A DNA stretch of 64,000 bases from contig NZ_CP096981.1 of assembly GCF_002006355.2 (NCBI RefSeq), positions 273,218 through 337,217 on the forward strand, in the 5' to 3' direction. This stretch comes from Clostridium felsineum DSM 794. GTDB taxonomy: Bacteria; Bacillota; Clostridia; Clostridiales; Clostridiaceae. Both the position numbers and the translations under genes were made by a program. This document shows, in pieces, positions 52,718-61,888 of the stretch (position 1 is its first letter; the number at the start of each line of letters is the position of its first letter). The notes below the pieces were generated by a model. It had not been told where the DNA came from. It saw nothing but the letters and a program-made list of their open reading frames with translations, and searched no databases.

Positions 52718-54175
52718 TCACCCCTTTTTCTTTTTATTTAACGAATTTTTTAACATTAAGGAAATAACTACACATACAATGGAGATTATAATTAGTATTA
52801 AAAATAAAGTATGTACTCCAAAATTAAGGGAGCTTTTAACTTTGTCTAAAGAAATAGCGGTATGTACACTTCCGGAACCATATAGCTTATTTACATTGAC
52901 AGTTTTAATACCAATACTATACAAGTATTTTGAAATATTTAAGTTAAAAACAACACCAAAAATAGCAACACCAATAGTTTGCCCCATTGTTCTTAATAAT
53001 GAATTTGCTCCTGTGGCTGCGCCTCTTTTTTCTCGGTGAACGGCTTCTTGAATTACAATAGTAAGGGTTGTTAGTGTGCCGCCATAGCCAAAGCCAATTA
53101 TAAAGCCGTATATTACAACTAAAATAAGTGACGAAGAAGTGTTTAGGCTATAAAATAATATTGAGCTTATTAAGATAATTAGTGAGGAAATAAATATAAC
53201 TAGCCTTTCACCATGTTTTTGTATTATTTTTGAAAGTACAAAAGAGGACAAAATCCAGGAAATAGACATAGATGCCAAGGAAAGTCCAGAGATAGTAGCG
53301 CTATAACCAAGTACATTTTGTATGTAAATTGGAAGATATACATCAGTTCCTATTAGTATTCCTGAGATTAAAAAGCTTATTATATTTACAATATTACTTT
53401 GTTTAGAAAATATATCAAAAGGGATTAGAGGCTCTGAAGCTTTCTTTTCAATAAAGTAAAATAAATAGAGTAAAATAATTGTAATTGCTATAGGAAGAAG
53501 TATTTTAAGGGATAAAAATTTTGTATTTTCGTTTATTCCTAAAATAGTCAATAGGAATATTACTATGGTTACAGTTAAGGTTATTATACCTAAGTAATCA
53601 ATAGGTGTTTCTTTCTTTTCAAGTTTTTCATTTAGGTTCATTTGAAGAAGGATTAAAGAAAAAATACCGAAAGGAAGGTTTATGTAAAATATCCACCTCC
53701 AAGATAGATAATCAATAAAAAATCCTCCAACAAAAGGTCCAAGTAAACTTGCTATTCCCCACACAGAGCTTAATACACCCTGCACCTTACCCCTTTCTTC
53801 TAGGGAAAAAACATCTCCAACTATAGTATAGGATACCGTAAAAATTGAACCAGCACCTATACCTTGAATGGCTCTAAAGAAAATAAGTTCATACATATTT
53901 GTAGAAATACCACATAGGGCACTTCCTAGTAAAAATATTATAATTCCTATGGATAAAGCTCTTTTTCTGCCATATAGATCAGCTATTTTTCCGTAGATTG
54001 GGGTGGAAATAGCTGAGGTTAATAGATATATAGAAAATACTAGACTGATTTTATCAAAACCATTTAAATATTTAACTATAGTGGGCATGGCTGTTGTTAC
54101 AACAGTTCCCTCAACAGCACCTAAGAACATAGCTACCATTAAGGAGGCTATAATTTTTTTCTTTTTGGAATTCAT
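52718..54175 (-). CDS. DHA2-type (14-TMS) MFS drug exporter
   Basis: About 485 residues with 14 helices. Motif A GKIADLYGRKRA (about 62-73) and motif C GPFVGGFFIDY (about 150-160) are clear, and EmrB/QacA traits such as NLPFGIFSL follow. Exports hydrophobic cations or drugs with proton entry. AGGTGA precedes the ATG at 54175; a GTG 9 nt earlier is the alternative. Between a TetR gene (62 nt upstream) and a small membrane-protein gene. Confidence 0.88.
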   Translation of the reverse strand: MNSKKKKIIASLMVAMFLGAVEGTVVTTAMPTIVKYLNGFDKISLVFSIYLLTSAISTPIYGKIADLYGRKRALSIGIIIFLLGSALCGISTNMYELIFFRAIQGIGAGSIFTVSYTIVGDVFSLEERGKVQGVLSSVWGIASLLGPFVGGFFIDYLSWRWIFYINLPFGIFSLILLQMNLNEKLEKKETPIDYLGIITLTVTIVIFLLTILGINENTKFLSLKILLPIAITIILLYLFYFIEKKASEPLIPFDIFSKQSNIVNIISFLISGILIGTDVYLPIYIQNVLGYSATISGLSLASMSISWILSSFVLSKIIQKHGERLVIFISSLIILISSILFYSLNTSSSLILVVIYGFIIGFGYGGTLTTLTIVIQEAVHREKRGAATGANSLLRTMGQTIGVAIFGVVFNLNISKYLYSIGIKTVNVNKLYGSGSVHTAISLDKVKSSLNFGVHTLFLILIIISIVCVVISLMLKNSLNKKKKG

Positions 54176-54246
54176 TTGTGTCACCTGCCTTTTAAATTAG
54201 TGCAAATACTATAATGATATCATAATGGGAGATAAAAAGAAAACAC

Positions 54247-54768
54247 TTAGCTAAACATGTCTAAAATTATAGAGGCCATTTCTTCTTTTGATAAACGAGG
54301 ATTTGATTTAAGCCATTTAGTAGTTATGTAAAAAAATCCGCCTATATTAAAGTAAAATTGATATAGAGTTTTTGTGTCTATATCTTGGTTCTTTAGATGA
54401 GGCTTAACTATAAAAGCAACCTCAGTCATAAAGCTATCAAGATTATCATAAAGAAAGTGAAGCATATTATGCTTAAGAAGAAGATTTAAAAATTCAATAT
54501 GTTCATTTAAAAATTCAAAATAATCCAAAATGATTGTTTTAAAGCAGGGTGATTTTTCAAGAATTTTATTAGATAACTCAATTGATAATTTCCTTCCATA
54601 TAATTTAAGTACATCATCCTTTGTTTTAAAATGCCTGTAGAAGGTTCTAGTATTTAAGTCTGCTAGACTTGCTATTTCCTTGATTTTAATTTTATCATAG
54701 GGTTTTGTAGTCATAATTTTAAGTAAGGCTTCTAATATCCATTTTTCTGATTTTGTTATGTTGTTCAT
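54247..54768 (-). CDS. TetR/AcrR-family regulator of the DHA2 exporter
   Basis: 173 residues: HTH about 10-55 (KIKEIASLADLNTRTFYRHFKTKDDVL) and a helical C-terminal domain of the TetR_C_33/DUF type (LSNKILEKSPCFKTI...). GAGGTGG precedes the ATG. Upstream of and on the same strand as the exporter gene, so likely its local repressor. Confidence 0.85.
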   Translation of the reverse strand: MNNITKSEKWILEALLKIMTTKPYDKIKIKEIASLADLNTRTFYRHFKTKDDVLKLYGRKLSIELSNKILEKSPCFKTIILDYFEFLNEHIEFLNLLLKHNMLHFLYDNLDSFMTEVAFIVKPHLKNQDIDTKTLYQFYFNIGGFFYITTKWLKSNPRLSKEEMASIILDMFS

Positions 54769-54897
54769 ACATCCACCTCAAATGTCGCGTTTTTTCAAAA
54801 ATATAGCACTTTTGTATAATATATTGATTTATTAATAATTTACAGTATACTATGAATTATAAACCTATAAATCATCTTCAGAAAGAGGGAAAAGGCT

Positions 54898-55279
54898 ATG
54901 GTTCTATTTTTACAATGTATTTCAGTGATATTTATTTATACAATTATTGTTTTAGCAAAATGTAAGGATCCTGTGCAGTTTTATTCAGATTATCCGCCTA
55001 AAATAAAAGAAAGAATCAAAGCCCTTCCTATGTATAAAGATAAGATACCAACATCAGAGAAAACTTATGGAGTAAAAATTATGGGTTACTACCTTTTTAG
55101 TTTTAGTGCTTGATTTAATTTGGTTTTGTCATAGTAAACATTTTGTACTCCCTGGTACTGAAGATTTAAAGGAAGAGTACAAAAGCCCAATTACCCATAT
55201 TAAAGGTGGATTGAAAGGATTGTTAGCCTCTATTGTTATATCCTGTGTAGTTGGAATAATCATTCAAGTAATTCATTAA
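54898..55279 (+). pseudogene. membrane protein with internal deletion and frameshift
   Basis: The first frame (54898-55113) encodes an N-terminal membrane helix and the stretch YDYPPKIKERIK-like (YSDYPPKIKERIKALPMYKDK), then goes out of frame at about 55080. Another frame continues with VLDLIWFCHSKHFVLPGTED and a final hydrophobic helix to TAA at 55279. Intact relatives known from clostridia have roughly 40-45 more residues, two helices, in the middle. So a deletion with frameshift removed the centre. Function of the intact family unknown. Confidence 0.7.
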
Positions 55280-55281
55280 AA

Positions 55282-55335
55282 AAACCACATTTCTAAAGAG
55301 AACTATAGGTAGTAGACTCTTTAGAAATGTGGTTT
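55282..55335. terminator. bidirectional terminator
   Basis: A perfect 19-bp stem AAACCACATTTCTAAAGAG against 55317-55335, 16-nt loop. Confidence 0.92.
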
Positions 55336-55339
55336 CTAT

Positions 55340-56791
55340 TTAGCTTGCTTTTTCAGTAATTTTATCATTATTAGTTTTATTATTTTTGCCATTCAAGAAA
55401 TAACTAAAAGGAACGGCTATTAATATTATTACAAAAGAAATAAAAAATACATCGTTTATGCCCATTACGTAACCACTACCTTGAGCTATAGTTTGCTTTG
55501 TCCCACTTTTTATTAAGGAGGTAACATGCATAGATGCTCTTGCAGTAAGCAGTGAGGCGAATATTGCCATAGATAAAGAACTTACAAGTCTAGCCAGCCA
55601 GTTGTTTACGGAAGAACCGTGTCCGGATATGGATTTTGGCAGTACGGACATTCCAGAGTAAGTTACAGGCATTGTACAGAAGGAAATACCAACATTTCTC
55701 ACTATCATCCAAAGCATAACAAAGGTTTTTGAGGTGTTAGTGGATAAACGTGCCATAGCAAAGGAACCTATTGCTACTAAAATTATTCCAAACATAATTA
55801 TTATTCTAGGATTAAGCTTATTGTATAACTTACCAACTAAAGGCATTGCTAGTGCCATGCATAGAGAAGCAGGAAGCATTACTATTCCGGCGTCTAGTGC
55901 TGATAAATGCTGAATGTTTTGCAAAAAAAGTGGTATTAACAAAGTTCCAGCATAAAGGCTCATCATTACAATTCCATAAACTACAACACTAAAGCTGTAT
56001 TTTTTATATTTAAATACCGTAATATCAAGAATTGGAGAAGTAGTAGTTAAGGCTCTATATACAAAGATTGCAAGAGCAAGTATGCCAACCACTAAAGAAG
56101 CCACTATAGTTAAAGAAGTCCATCCTAAGGTTTCACCTTCACTGAAAGCTATAAGAAGTCCTAAACTTCCTATAACTATAGCTATAAAGCCTTTTGAATC
56201 AAAAAATTCTGGTACATTAAGTTTAAAATACGGTATGTATTTAATACCTAGTACGAGAATTATAAGTCCTATAGGGATATTAATAACAAATATAGCTTGC
56301 CAACTAAAATATTGTATTAAAAAACCGCTTAAAGTAGGACCAATAGCAGGAGCAAACATTGATGCCATACTCCAGAGGCTTGTAGCAGATACTTGCCTTT
56401 TTTTAGGGACAGCTTGATATATTATAGCCATGGTAGCCGGTACAATCATTCCGCTGAAAGCACCTTGAATTATACGTGATATCACTAAAAAAGTTATACT
56501 GGTTGAAAGTATACATAGTATTGATGCAGTTATAAAGCCAATAATGGAAACTAAATAGATTCGTTTATAGCTAAAGCGTTCACCTAAGTAGGCAGTTATA
56601 GGAGCCATTGTTCCCATAGCAAGCATAAAACCAGTAAGTGTCCACTTTACAGTATCCAAATTTGTATTAAATGATTTCATTAAAAAAGGTAAAGCTAAAT
56701 TAATAGTGCTAGTACCTAAGCTAACTAAAAAAGATCCTAAAAATATTGCTGACATCATAGGCCAGTAAGGAACTTCTTTTGTTTTTTCCAT
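55340..56791 (-). CDS. DHA2-type MFS multidrug exporter
   Basis: 483 residues, 14 helices; motif A-like AYLGERFSYKRIYL, motif C GPTLSGFLIQY (about 155) and NIPIGLIIL as in EmrB-type exporters. ATG at 56791 with GGAGGAAT upstream; a longer in-frame start (56842) has no ribosome site. It faces a divergently transcribed TetR gene with operator-like repeats between them. Not closely similar to the other exporter in the window. Confidence 0.88.
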   Translation of the reverse strand: MEKTKEVPYWPMMSAIFLGSFLVSLGTSTINLALPFLMKSFNTNLDTVKWTLTGFMLAMGTMAPITAYLGERFSYKRIYLVSIIGFITASILCILSTSITFLVISRIIQGAFSGMIVPATMAIIYQAVPKKRQVSATSLWSMASMFAPAIGPTLSGFLIQYFSWQAIFVINIPIGLIILVLGIKYIPYFKLNVPEFFDSKGFIAIVIGSLGLLIAFSEGETLGWTSLTIVASLVVGILALAIFVYRALTTTSPILDITVFKYKKYSFSVVVYGIVMMSLYAGTLLIPLFLQNIQHLSALDAGIVMLPASLCMALAMPLVGKLYNKLNPRIIIMFGIILVAIGSFAMARLSTNTSKTFVMLWMIVRNVGISFCTMPVTYSGMSVLPKSISGHGSSVNNWLARLVSSLSMAIFASLLTARASMHVTSLIKSGTKQTIAQGSGYVMGINDVFFISFVIILIAVPFSYFLNGKNNKTNNDKITEKAS

Positions 56792-56875
56792 AAATATTCC
56801 TCCATTTTCTTTTGCGAATAAAAAAACACAGTAAATTATCACTATGTTTTTCAGTGAATTATTAAGTTATAAAAT

Positions 56876-56923
56876 AAGTTACGTAGTGCAACTTATATAA
56901 TTATAAATTACATAGTGTTACTT
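56876..56923. promoter_or_regulatory. TetR operator pair
   Basis: AAGTTACGTAGTGCAACTT (56876-56894, near-palindrome) and AAATTACATAGTGTTACTT (56905-56923), 29 nt apart, between the divergent exporter and TetR genes. Confidence 0.72.
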
Positions 56924-56980
56924 GTCAAGAACACTTAAATTTGGTATATTAGATAAAAAAGTAGAAGTGAGGATTATACT

Positions 56981-57628
56981 ATGCAATTTCAACGTGCACG
57001 CAGTGAAGAGCAAAAAAATATTAGAATAAATGAAATTGTAGATGCCACAATAGATTTATACGAAAAACTACAATATGATAAAATCACATTAGCTTTAATA
57101 GCGAAGCAGCTTAGCTTTAGTCGTGCTAATTTATATAAATATGTAAATACAAAGGAAGAGATTTTCCTACTTATAATTTCAAGAGATATAAGGACTTGGT
57201 CTAAAGAGGTAATAGATTTCTTTAAGCAGTATGAAACCTTAAAGGAAGAAGAGTTTTGTAAGTTTTGGGCTGAAATATTATATAGAAATAAGAGAATAGT
57301 AGAGCTGTTTTGTATCTTAAATACTATAATCGCTAGAAATGTTTCAGCAGAAAAGTTAGCGGATTTTAAAAAGCAGATACATAAGGATTTTACAAAGATT
57401 AAAAAAGTAGTTAAGAAATTTTTCCCTTTTATGAATAGTGAACAGTTGAAATACTTTATAGAATATCAAATGAAGTATGCAGTGGGAGTTTATCCAGCAA
57501 CTATTATTAATGATGTTCAAGCAAAGGCAATTGAGATAAGTGGTATTCCATCTAATGTTAATGATTTTGAGAGTTCTTTTTCAAAATTTCTTATTGTGAT
57601 TTTAAATGGCATAAAAGCAAAGTTGTAA
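56981..57628 (+). CDS. TetR-family regulator divergent from exporter
   Basis: 215 residues: HTH about 15-60 (LIAKQLSFSRANLYKYVNTKEEIF) and a long helical ligand domain. GAAGTGAGG precedes the ATG. Divergent from the DHA2 gene with an operator pair between, the usual arrangement for a local repressor that responds to an exported compound. Confidence 0.85.
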   Translation: MQFQRARSEEQKNIRINEIVDATIDLYEKLQYDKITLALIAKQLSFSRANLYKYVNTKEEIFLLIISRDIRTWSKEVIDFFKQYETLKEEEFCKFWAEILYRNKRIVELFCILNTIIARNVSAEKLADFKKQIHKDFTKIKKVVKKFFPFMNSEQLKYFIEYQMKYAVGVYPATIINDVQAKAIEISGIPSNVNDFESSFSKFLIVILNGIKAKL

Positions 57629-57634
57629 AATATT

Positions 57635-57673
57635 AATGAGCACAGATATAGCTATTTTATATCCATGCTCATT
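57635..57673 (+). terminator. terminator of the TetR gene
   Basis: AATGAGCA and its complement with an internal AT stem, followed by T4ATTTT. Confidence 0.72.
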
Positions 57674-57748
57674 TTTATTTTAATATGAAAAAGAGAGCTT
57701 ATTAATTGTTTTTCTATGGGTTAAATAAAAGAAAGTTTTTAAATGTAT

Positions 57749-59359
57749 TTAATGAATTTTCGCACCTGCTATAGTGGGACTGAATTTGAAATAATCAAAG
57801 TCAGCATAACCACTAGTATCAGAACCAGTTGTGTAGTTAAATAAAGCAAATCTATAGCCCACAAACCACAGTTTATAGAAAAAGTCCATTTTAAGTGTAC
57901 TGCCAAGAGGTGTCCAAGTATTGCCGTTATAGCTGTAATAGAATTTTGCAGTTTGAGCATTACAGTCAGCAGCCACCTTTAGATAAACTGTGTTATTAGT
58001 AAGGTTAACAGAGCTTTCTGTACCTGTAACATTATATTGAACAAGCTTTTTTGTTCCGTTATCATTTCTTACAGCTATATAACCATACTTGCTGTGAAAA
58101 GCGGATAAGCCTGCAATCTGTCCAGGTTTTATGTTGGTAGCATCTAATTTTACATAGCCAGAAGATGTGGGACCCTGTATTCTTTGTGTAAGGGTATTCC
58201 TAGCTTGAAGAAGATCAGGTGCATAACTTGTTTTTAATCTTAGCCAGCCAGGTCTTTCAGAGGTAGTCCATTTTGAGTTATCAGGATTGTGATTCCACTG
58301 CCATTGTGAAAGTACATAGCCTTGTGCTGAAAAATCATCGTCTGTACCTGGTGATTTTATTCCATTGCCAGCTGAAGGTTTATTGTATATTAGTGGTACT
58401 TTGCCCACTCCATTTATACCAATCATAGGCCAATTGTTTATCCAAGTTACAGGAGCAAGCTTTGGAATACGTCCAACTGCGCCTTTATCTTCAAAAAGCA
58501 TTGCCCAATTGTAAGAACCATCATCTACTACACAAACTTGATGATTACCACCATCATCTAAAATTATAGTTTGTTCATAAGGGCCTGTAAGACTTTTTGA
58601 CCTCCAAGCTTTTTCTATACGCTGATAAGATCCATCTTTTATAGGGGTAGAAAGTATATAGTAATATCCATTTTTCTTAAAAATTCTATTACCATCATGG
58701 CTGCTGCCGCCATCGAAAATTTTCTGATTAATGCCGCCAGGTTTAACGGATTTGCAATCAGAAGTTAATTCTGTTACATTGCAGCCACCATTAATTAGGT
58801 ACACTCTTCCATCATTATCAAAGAATAGGTCGGCATCATGAGCATAACCTATACCTGAAATTGCTGTAAAAGTCCAACCGCCAAAGCCCATGTCACCAGT
58901 TTTTGTGCATACAAAGGTTTTACCTAAGTCAAGTGAAGCGAAAGTGGCATAAAAAGTACCGTTATGATATTTTAAGCTTGGTGCCCAGCAACCGTTTGCG
59001 TATACATTTTTTCCTCCTACAAGGTTGTAAGCATCTGCATGGGTTTTATCTATTCCACTCATACCTGTATCGATACGATCAAAGGCATAAGAACAGATTT
59101 CCCAATTTACAAGATCCTGTGATTTTAAAATAGGAAGGCCTGGCATATAGCTAATACTAGAACATGCCATGTAATAGGTGGAGCCTACTTTAATAACACT
59201 GTTGTCTGGATAATCTGCATACATAACGGGATTTTGATAAGTTCCATTTCCTAAATCTGAGGTGTATGCTTTTGCTAAATAGGGTTTTACTGCTATTATG
59301 GTACACGCTAATATTGCTATAAGACCTAATTTTTTAAAAGAAAATTTCTTTTTTAACAT
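57749..59359 (-). CDS. secreted GH43 beta-xylosidase/arabinofuranosidase-like enzyme
   Basis: 536 residues. Signal peptide (1-31), five-bladed GH43 propeller (about 40-335) and a C-terminal beta-sandwich (about 345-530; DUF1349/GH43_C2 type: LRLKTSYAPDLLQARNTLTQ). Catalytic Asp52 lies in YADYPDNSV, and the pKa-setting Asp177 in AHDADLFFD. The general-acid position, normally Glu, reads Asp222 in SSHDGNRIFKKNGYYY. It probably trims xylo-oligosaccharides or arabinose side groups. Last of the xylan cluster, after GH10, separated by a hairpin. The Asp may alter activity. Confidence 0.82.
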   Translation of the reverse strand: MLKKKFSFKKLGLIAILACTIIAVKPYLAKAYTSDLGNGTYQNPVMYADYPDNSVIKVGSTYYMACSSISYMPGLPILKSQDLVNWEICSYAFDRIDTGMSGIDKTHADAYNLVGGKNVYANGCWAPSLKYHNGTFYATFASLDLGKTFVCTKTGDMGFGGWTFTAISGIGYAHDADLFFDNDGRVYLINGGCNVTELTSDCKSVKPGGINQKIFDGGSSHDGNRIFKKNGYYYILSTPIKDGSYQRIEKAWRSKSLTGPYEQTIILDDGGNHQVCVVDDGSYNWAMLFEDKGAVGRIPKLAPVTWINNWPMIGINGVGKVPLIYNKPSAGNGIKSPGTDDDFSAQGYVLSQWQWNHNPDNSKWTTSERPGWLRLKTSYAPDLLQARNTLTQRIQGPTSSGYVKLDATNIKPGQIAGLSAFHSKYGYIAVRNDNGTKKLVQYNVTGTESSVNLTNNTVYLKVAADCNAQTAKFYYSYNGNTWTPLGSTLKMDFFYKLWFVGYRFALFNYTTGSDTSGYADFDYFKFSPTIAGAKIH

Positions 59360-59399
59360 AATAACCTCCTTATCTGTTTTGTTGTTTGTATATCAGGAG

Positions 59400-59432
59400 G
59401 GTCAAAGTTTTTTATTTTAAAAAACTTTGACC
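59400..59432 (-). terminator. intercistronic hairpin between GH10 and GH43
   Basis: A perfect 15-bp stem GGTCAAAGTTTTTTA against 59418-59432, short loop, no T run on the minus strand. More likely an mRNA-processing or stability element than a full terminator. Confidence 0.65.
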
Positions 59433-59537
59433 TTTATAATTGAACCTCTATATATAAAAATTAAAAAGAGGGGGGATTTTTCTACACGGGTTCAACTTAT
59501 AATTGTGCATTACATGTTTGTGGTAAAAAGTATAGAA

Positions 59538-60494
59538 TTAATGACTAGCTAAATAAGATTTTAACCATTTAAGTGCTGGACGTTCAGTACCATTTGAGTT
59601 AACTAAATAAGTACCATCCTTCCAAGTTTGTCCTTGAATATATCCCCATAAAGTTATGCCCTTAACATTAGGGTTTTGGTATAAGACAGGGAATTTTTGT
59701 TGGTATCTAGCAAGTTGAGTAGCATCATCACCAGTAATGTCAAGCTCTGATACGTATATTGGAAGTCCAGTTTTTGATAAAGTATTTAAAACAGTATTCA
59801 TTGTATTTACAGAAACATAGTCCATATTGAATTGATGACATTGAATTCCTATTCCGTCTATTAAGCCTTTGCTTTTAAGTACGTTTATTATTTTAACGTA
59901 ATTATTAGCAGCGTTAGGATCACCAATTATGCCATATTCATTAATTAAAAGCTTTGAATTTGGGAAAGCCTTTCTTGCTTGCTGGAAGGACCATACAATC
60001 CAATCGTAGCCAGTTGAACCGGAGCCACCTATAGCATTTTTATAATCAGGTTGAGTGTGTAGTGGTTCATTTACAACGTCAACAAAAGCTGCACCTGAAT
60101 ATCTTTGACCAGCAGCTGTGATCCATTTTGATACTTCAGATTTTTGATCTTGAGCTGAAAGATGAGAAATCCAATTAGGCTCTTGACTGCCCCATACTAA
60201 GGTATGAAATTTGAAGGGCATATTTTTGCTTTTTGCATAATTATAAATAAGGTCTGCATTTGACCAGTTATAATTACCACGGCTATACTCAACTGAACCC
60301 CATTTAGTTGCATTTTCTGGTGTAACCTGATTCCAGTAGTTACTAAAGTTAGAAGGAACATTTCCTGCTATTATGTTTCCTACAAATTTGCTGTGAGACA
60401 TTGCGGCCTTAGCAGTTCCCACACCTGAAATTGAAAGGGTAAGTCCTAAGGCTAAAACTCCTGTACATATTTTTGATAACTTTGATTTTAACAT
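59538..60494 (-). CDS. secreted GH10 endo-beta-1,4-xylanase
   Basis: 318 residues, single catalytic domain after a signal peptide (1-31, AKAA). Acid/base Glu143 in VVNEPLH, nucleophile Glu250 in YVSELDIT; WNQVTPENATKWGSVE and HTLVWGSQEPNW are standard GH10 substrate-loop motifs. Splits xylan backbones. Upstream start codons in frame lack a ribosome site; GAGGAGTGAT precedes ATG 60494. No carbohydrate-binding module, so it relies on the partner enzymes of this cluster. In an operon with the clan-A enzyme (70 nt) and GH43. Confidence 0.93.
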   Translation of the reverse strand: MLKSKLSKICTGVLALGLTLSISGVGTAKAAMSHSKFVGNIIAGNVPSNFSNYWNQVTPENATKWGSVEYSRGNYNWSNADLIYNYAKSKNMPFKFHTLVWGSQEPNWISHLSAQDQKSEVSKWITAAGQRYSGAAFVDVVNEPLHTQPDYKNAIGGSGSTGYDWIVWSFQQARKAFPNSKLLINEYGIIGDPNAANNYVKIINVLKSKGLIDGIGIQCHQFNMDYVSVNTMNTVLNTLSKTGLPIYVSELDITGDDATQLARYQQKFPVLYQNPNVKGITLWGYIQGQTWKDGTYLVNSNGTERPALKWLKSYLASH

Positions 60495-60522
60495 ATTATC
60501 ACTCCTCATAATTTTAATTGGT

Positions 60523-60551
60523 AGACGGTTGTTATAAAGTAACAACCGTCT
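60523..60551 (-). terminator. intercistronic hairpin between the clan-A enzyme and GH10
   Basis: A perfect 12-bp stem AGACGGTTGTTA against 60540-60551 with a 5-nt loop; no T tract. Confidence 0.68.
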
Positions 60552-60564
60552 GTGTTACTAAGAA

Positions 60565-61848
60565 TTAATGAGATATATAAACGCGATACCCACTGGTGTT
60601 GTTTGTGTTTGGTATAGATAAGTTAATAGCTCCATTAGACACAGTATAGCCTTTTGAAGAAACTACAGTTGTAGCATTTACAGGAGTATCTTTACTAGTC
60701 CAATCTACCTTTTCTACTTTAACAGTAGCAGTAGAACCAATGAAGGCCGGTATGTTTTTTATATTAACATTAACAGTACCATCGTTAACACCACCTAAAA
60801 GTACGCTTATATATTTTGAATTTGAATCAACACAAGCAAAGCCATCTACCAGATTGCTGTTATCATTTTGAGGTATTACATTAACCATATTGCCTGTCAT
60901 ATCACCATACCATTTATAAAACCACCATCCAGCACCCTTTTGAGTATCAGATGCCATAAGACTTCCTAGTCTTCCTGGTGCATTTGTCCACCACCAAGAA
61001 ATACAAGCAGCGTCTACCTTATTACGTTCGAATTTTGCAATAAAGGGTGCTGATGCGCCTGGTTGTCCTTCTGCATAATGATTGCTATCACTATATTCAT
61101 TTACGGCCATTTTCTTTTCTGGTATTCTTAGTGTTTGTTCTAATGATTTTAGATCTCTAATGTTACTAGAAATATATTGACTTCCGCCAAGCTCATGCCA
61201 GCAAATTACATCGGGGAGACAGTTATTTGCCTTGCAGAAGCTAAGGAAAGCGTTCATATTATTATGATTATAGTAAGAGAATGATGGTCCTATAATCTGA
61301 GCATTTGGATCTAAAGAACGTATTAATTTATAAGTTTGACGCCACATATCGTTAAAGCTAACACTAGTATTTTTAAAGGTACCATCTGGTTCATTCCATA
61401 TTTCATAGCCATAAAAATTTGAATAGCCTGAAGCCTTTTTTTGATTGATTACATTAGTAACTTTACTGAGCCAATCATTCATGTTTTTAAAAGAGTAAGG
61501 CCATCCAGAAAATATATCTGCTAGTCTAATCATAACTTTTCCAGTGGTATTTTTAAGTCTTCCAGCTACAGGAATAGCAGCGCCTATAGGTTGCTGATGG
61601 TTAAAGCCTGCTAAAGCTGGGTTAGTGAAAACATTTGGTTTTAGTGGTGCAACAAATTGTGTAATATCAAAGGGTTTACTTTCTGTAACTCCATAAAGAG
61701 AACCACTAGCACAATGTGTTACCCCTCTAAGCGTAGCTTGGCAGTCCACAGTTAAAGTGGTTGCTGCAAATGCTGGGGAGTTAAGTGCTACGCTTGTTGA
61801 TAAAATAGTAGTTAAGCCTAATGTAATACCAATAAATTTTTTCTTCAT
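60565..61848 (-). CDS. secreted clan GH-A glycoside hydrolase (GH39-like)
   Basis: 427 residues: signal peptide (1-29), a (beta/alpha)8 domain (about 35-335) with putative acid/base Glu153 in YEIWNEPDGTF and nucleophile Glu251 in MAVNEYSD, then a C-terminal beta-sandwich (about 340-427). Motifs are closest to GH39/GH30-like clan-A enzymes, but exact family cannot be fixed by eye. A beta-xylosidase or a debranching xylanase fits the context. 40 nt downstream of the GH30 gene and in the same operon. CWHELGG may help define the subfamily. Confidence 0.75.
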   Translation of the reverse strand: MKKKFIGITLGLTTILSTSVALNSPAFAATTLTVDCQATLRGVTHCASGSLYGVTESKPFDITQFVAPLKPNVFTNPALAGFNHQQPIGAAIPVAGRLKNTTGKVMIRLADIFSGWPYSFKNMNDWLSKVTNVINQKKASGYSNFYGYEIWNEPDGTFKNTSVSFNDMWRQTYKLIRSLDPNAQIIGPSFSYYNHNNMNAFLSFCKANNCLPDVICWHELGGSQYISSNIRDLKSLEQTLRIPEKKMAVNEYSDSNHYAEGQPGASAPFIAKFERNKVDAACISWWWTNAPGRLGSLMASDTQKGAGWWFYKWYGDMTGNMVNVIPQNDNSNLVDGFACVDSNSKYISVLLGGVNDGTVNVNIKNIPAFIGSTATVKVEKVDWTSKDTPVNATTVVSSKGYTVSNGAINLSIPNTNNTSGYRVYISH

Positions 61849-61888
61849 AATTAAACCTTCTCCCAGTATTGAATTTTTAATAATGGTT

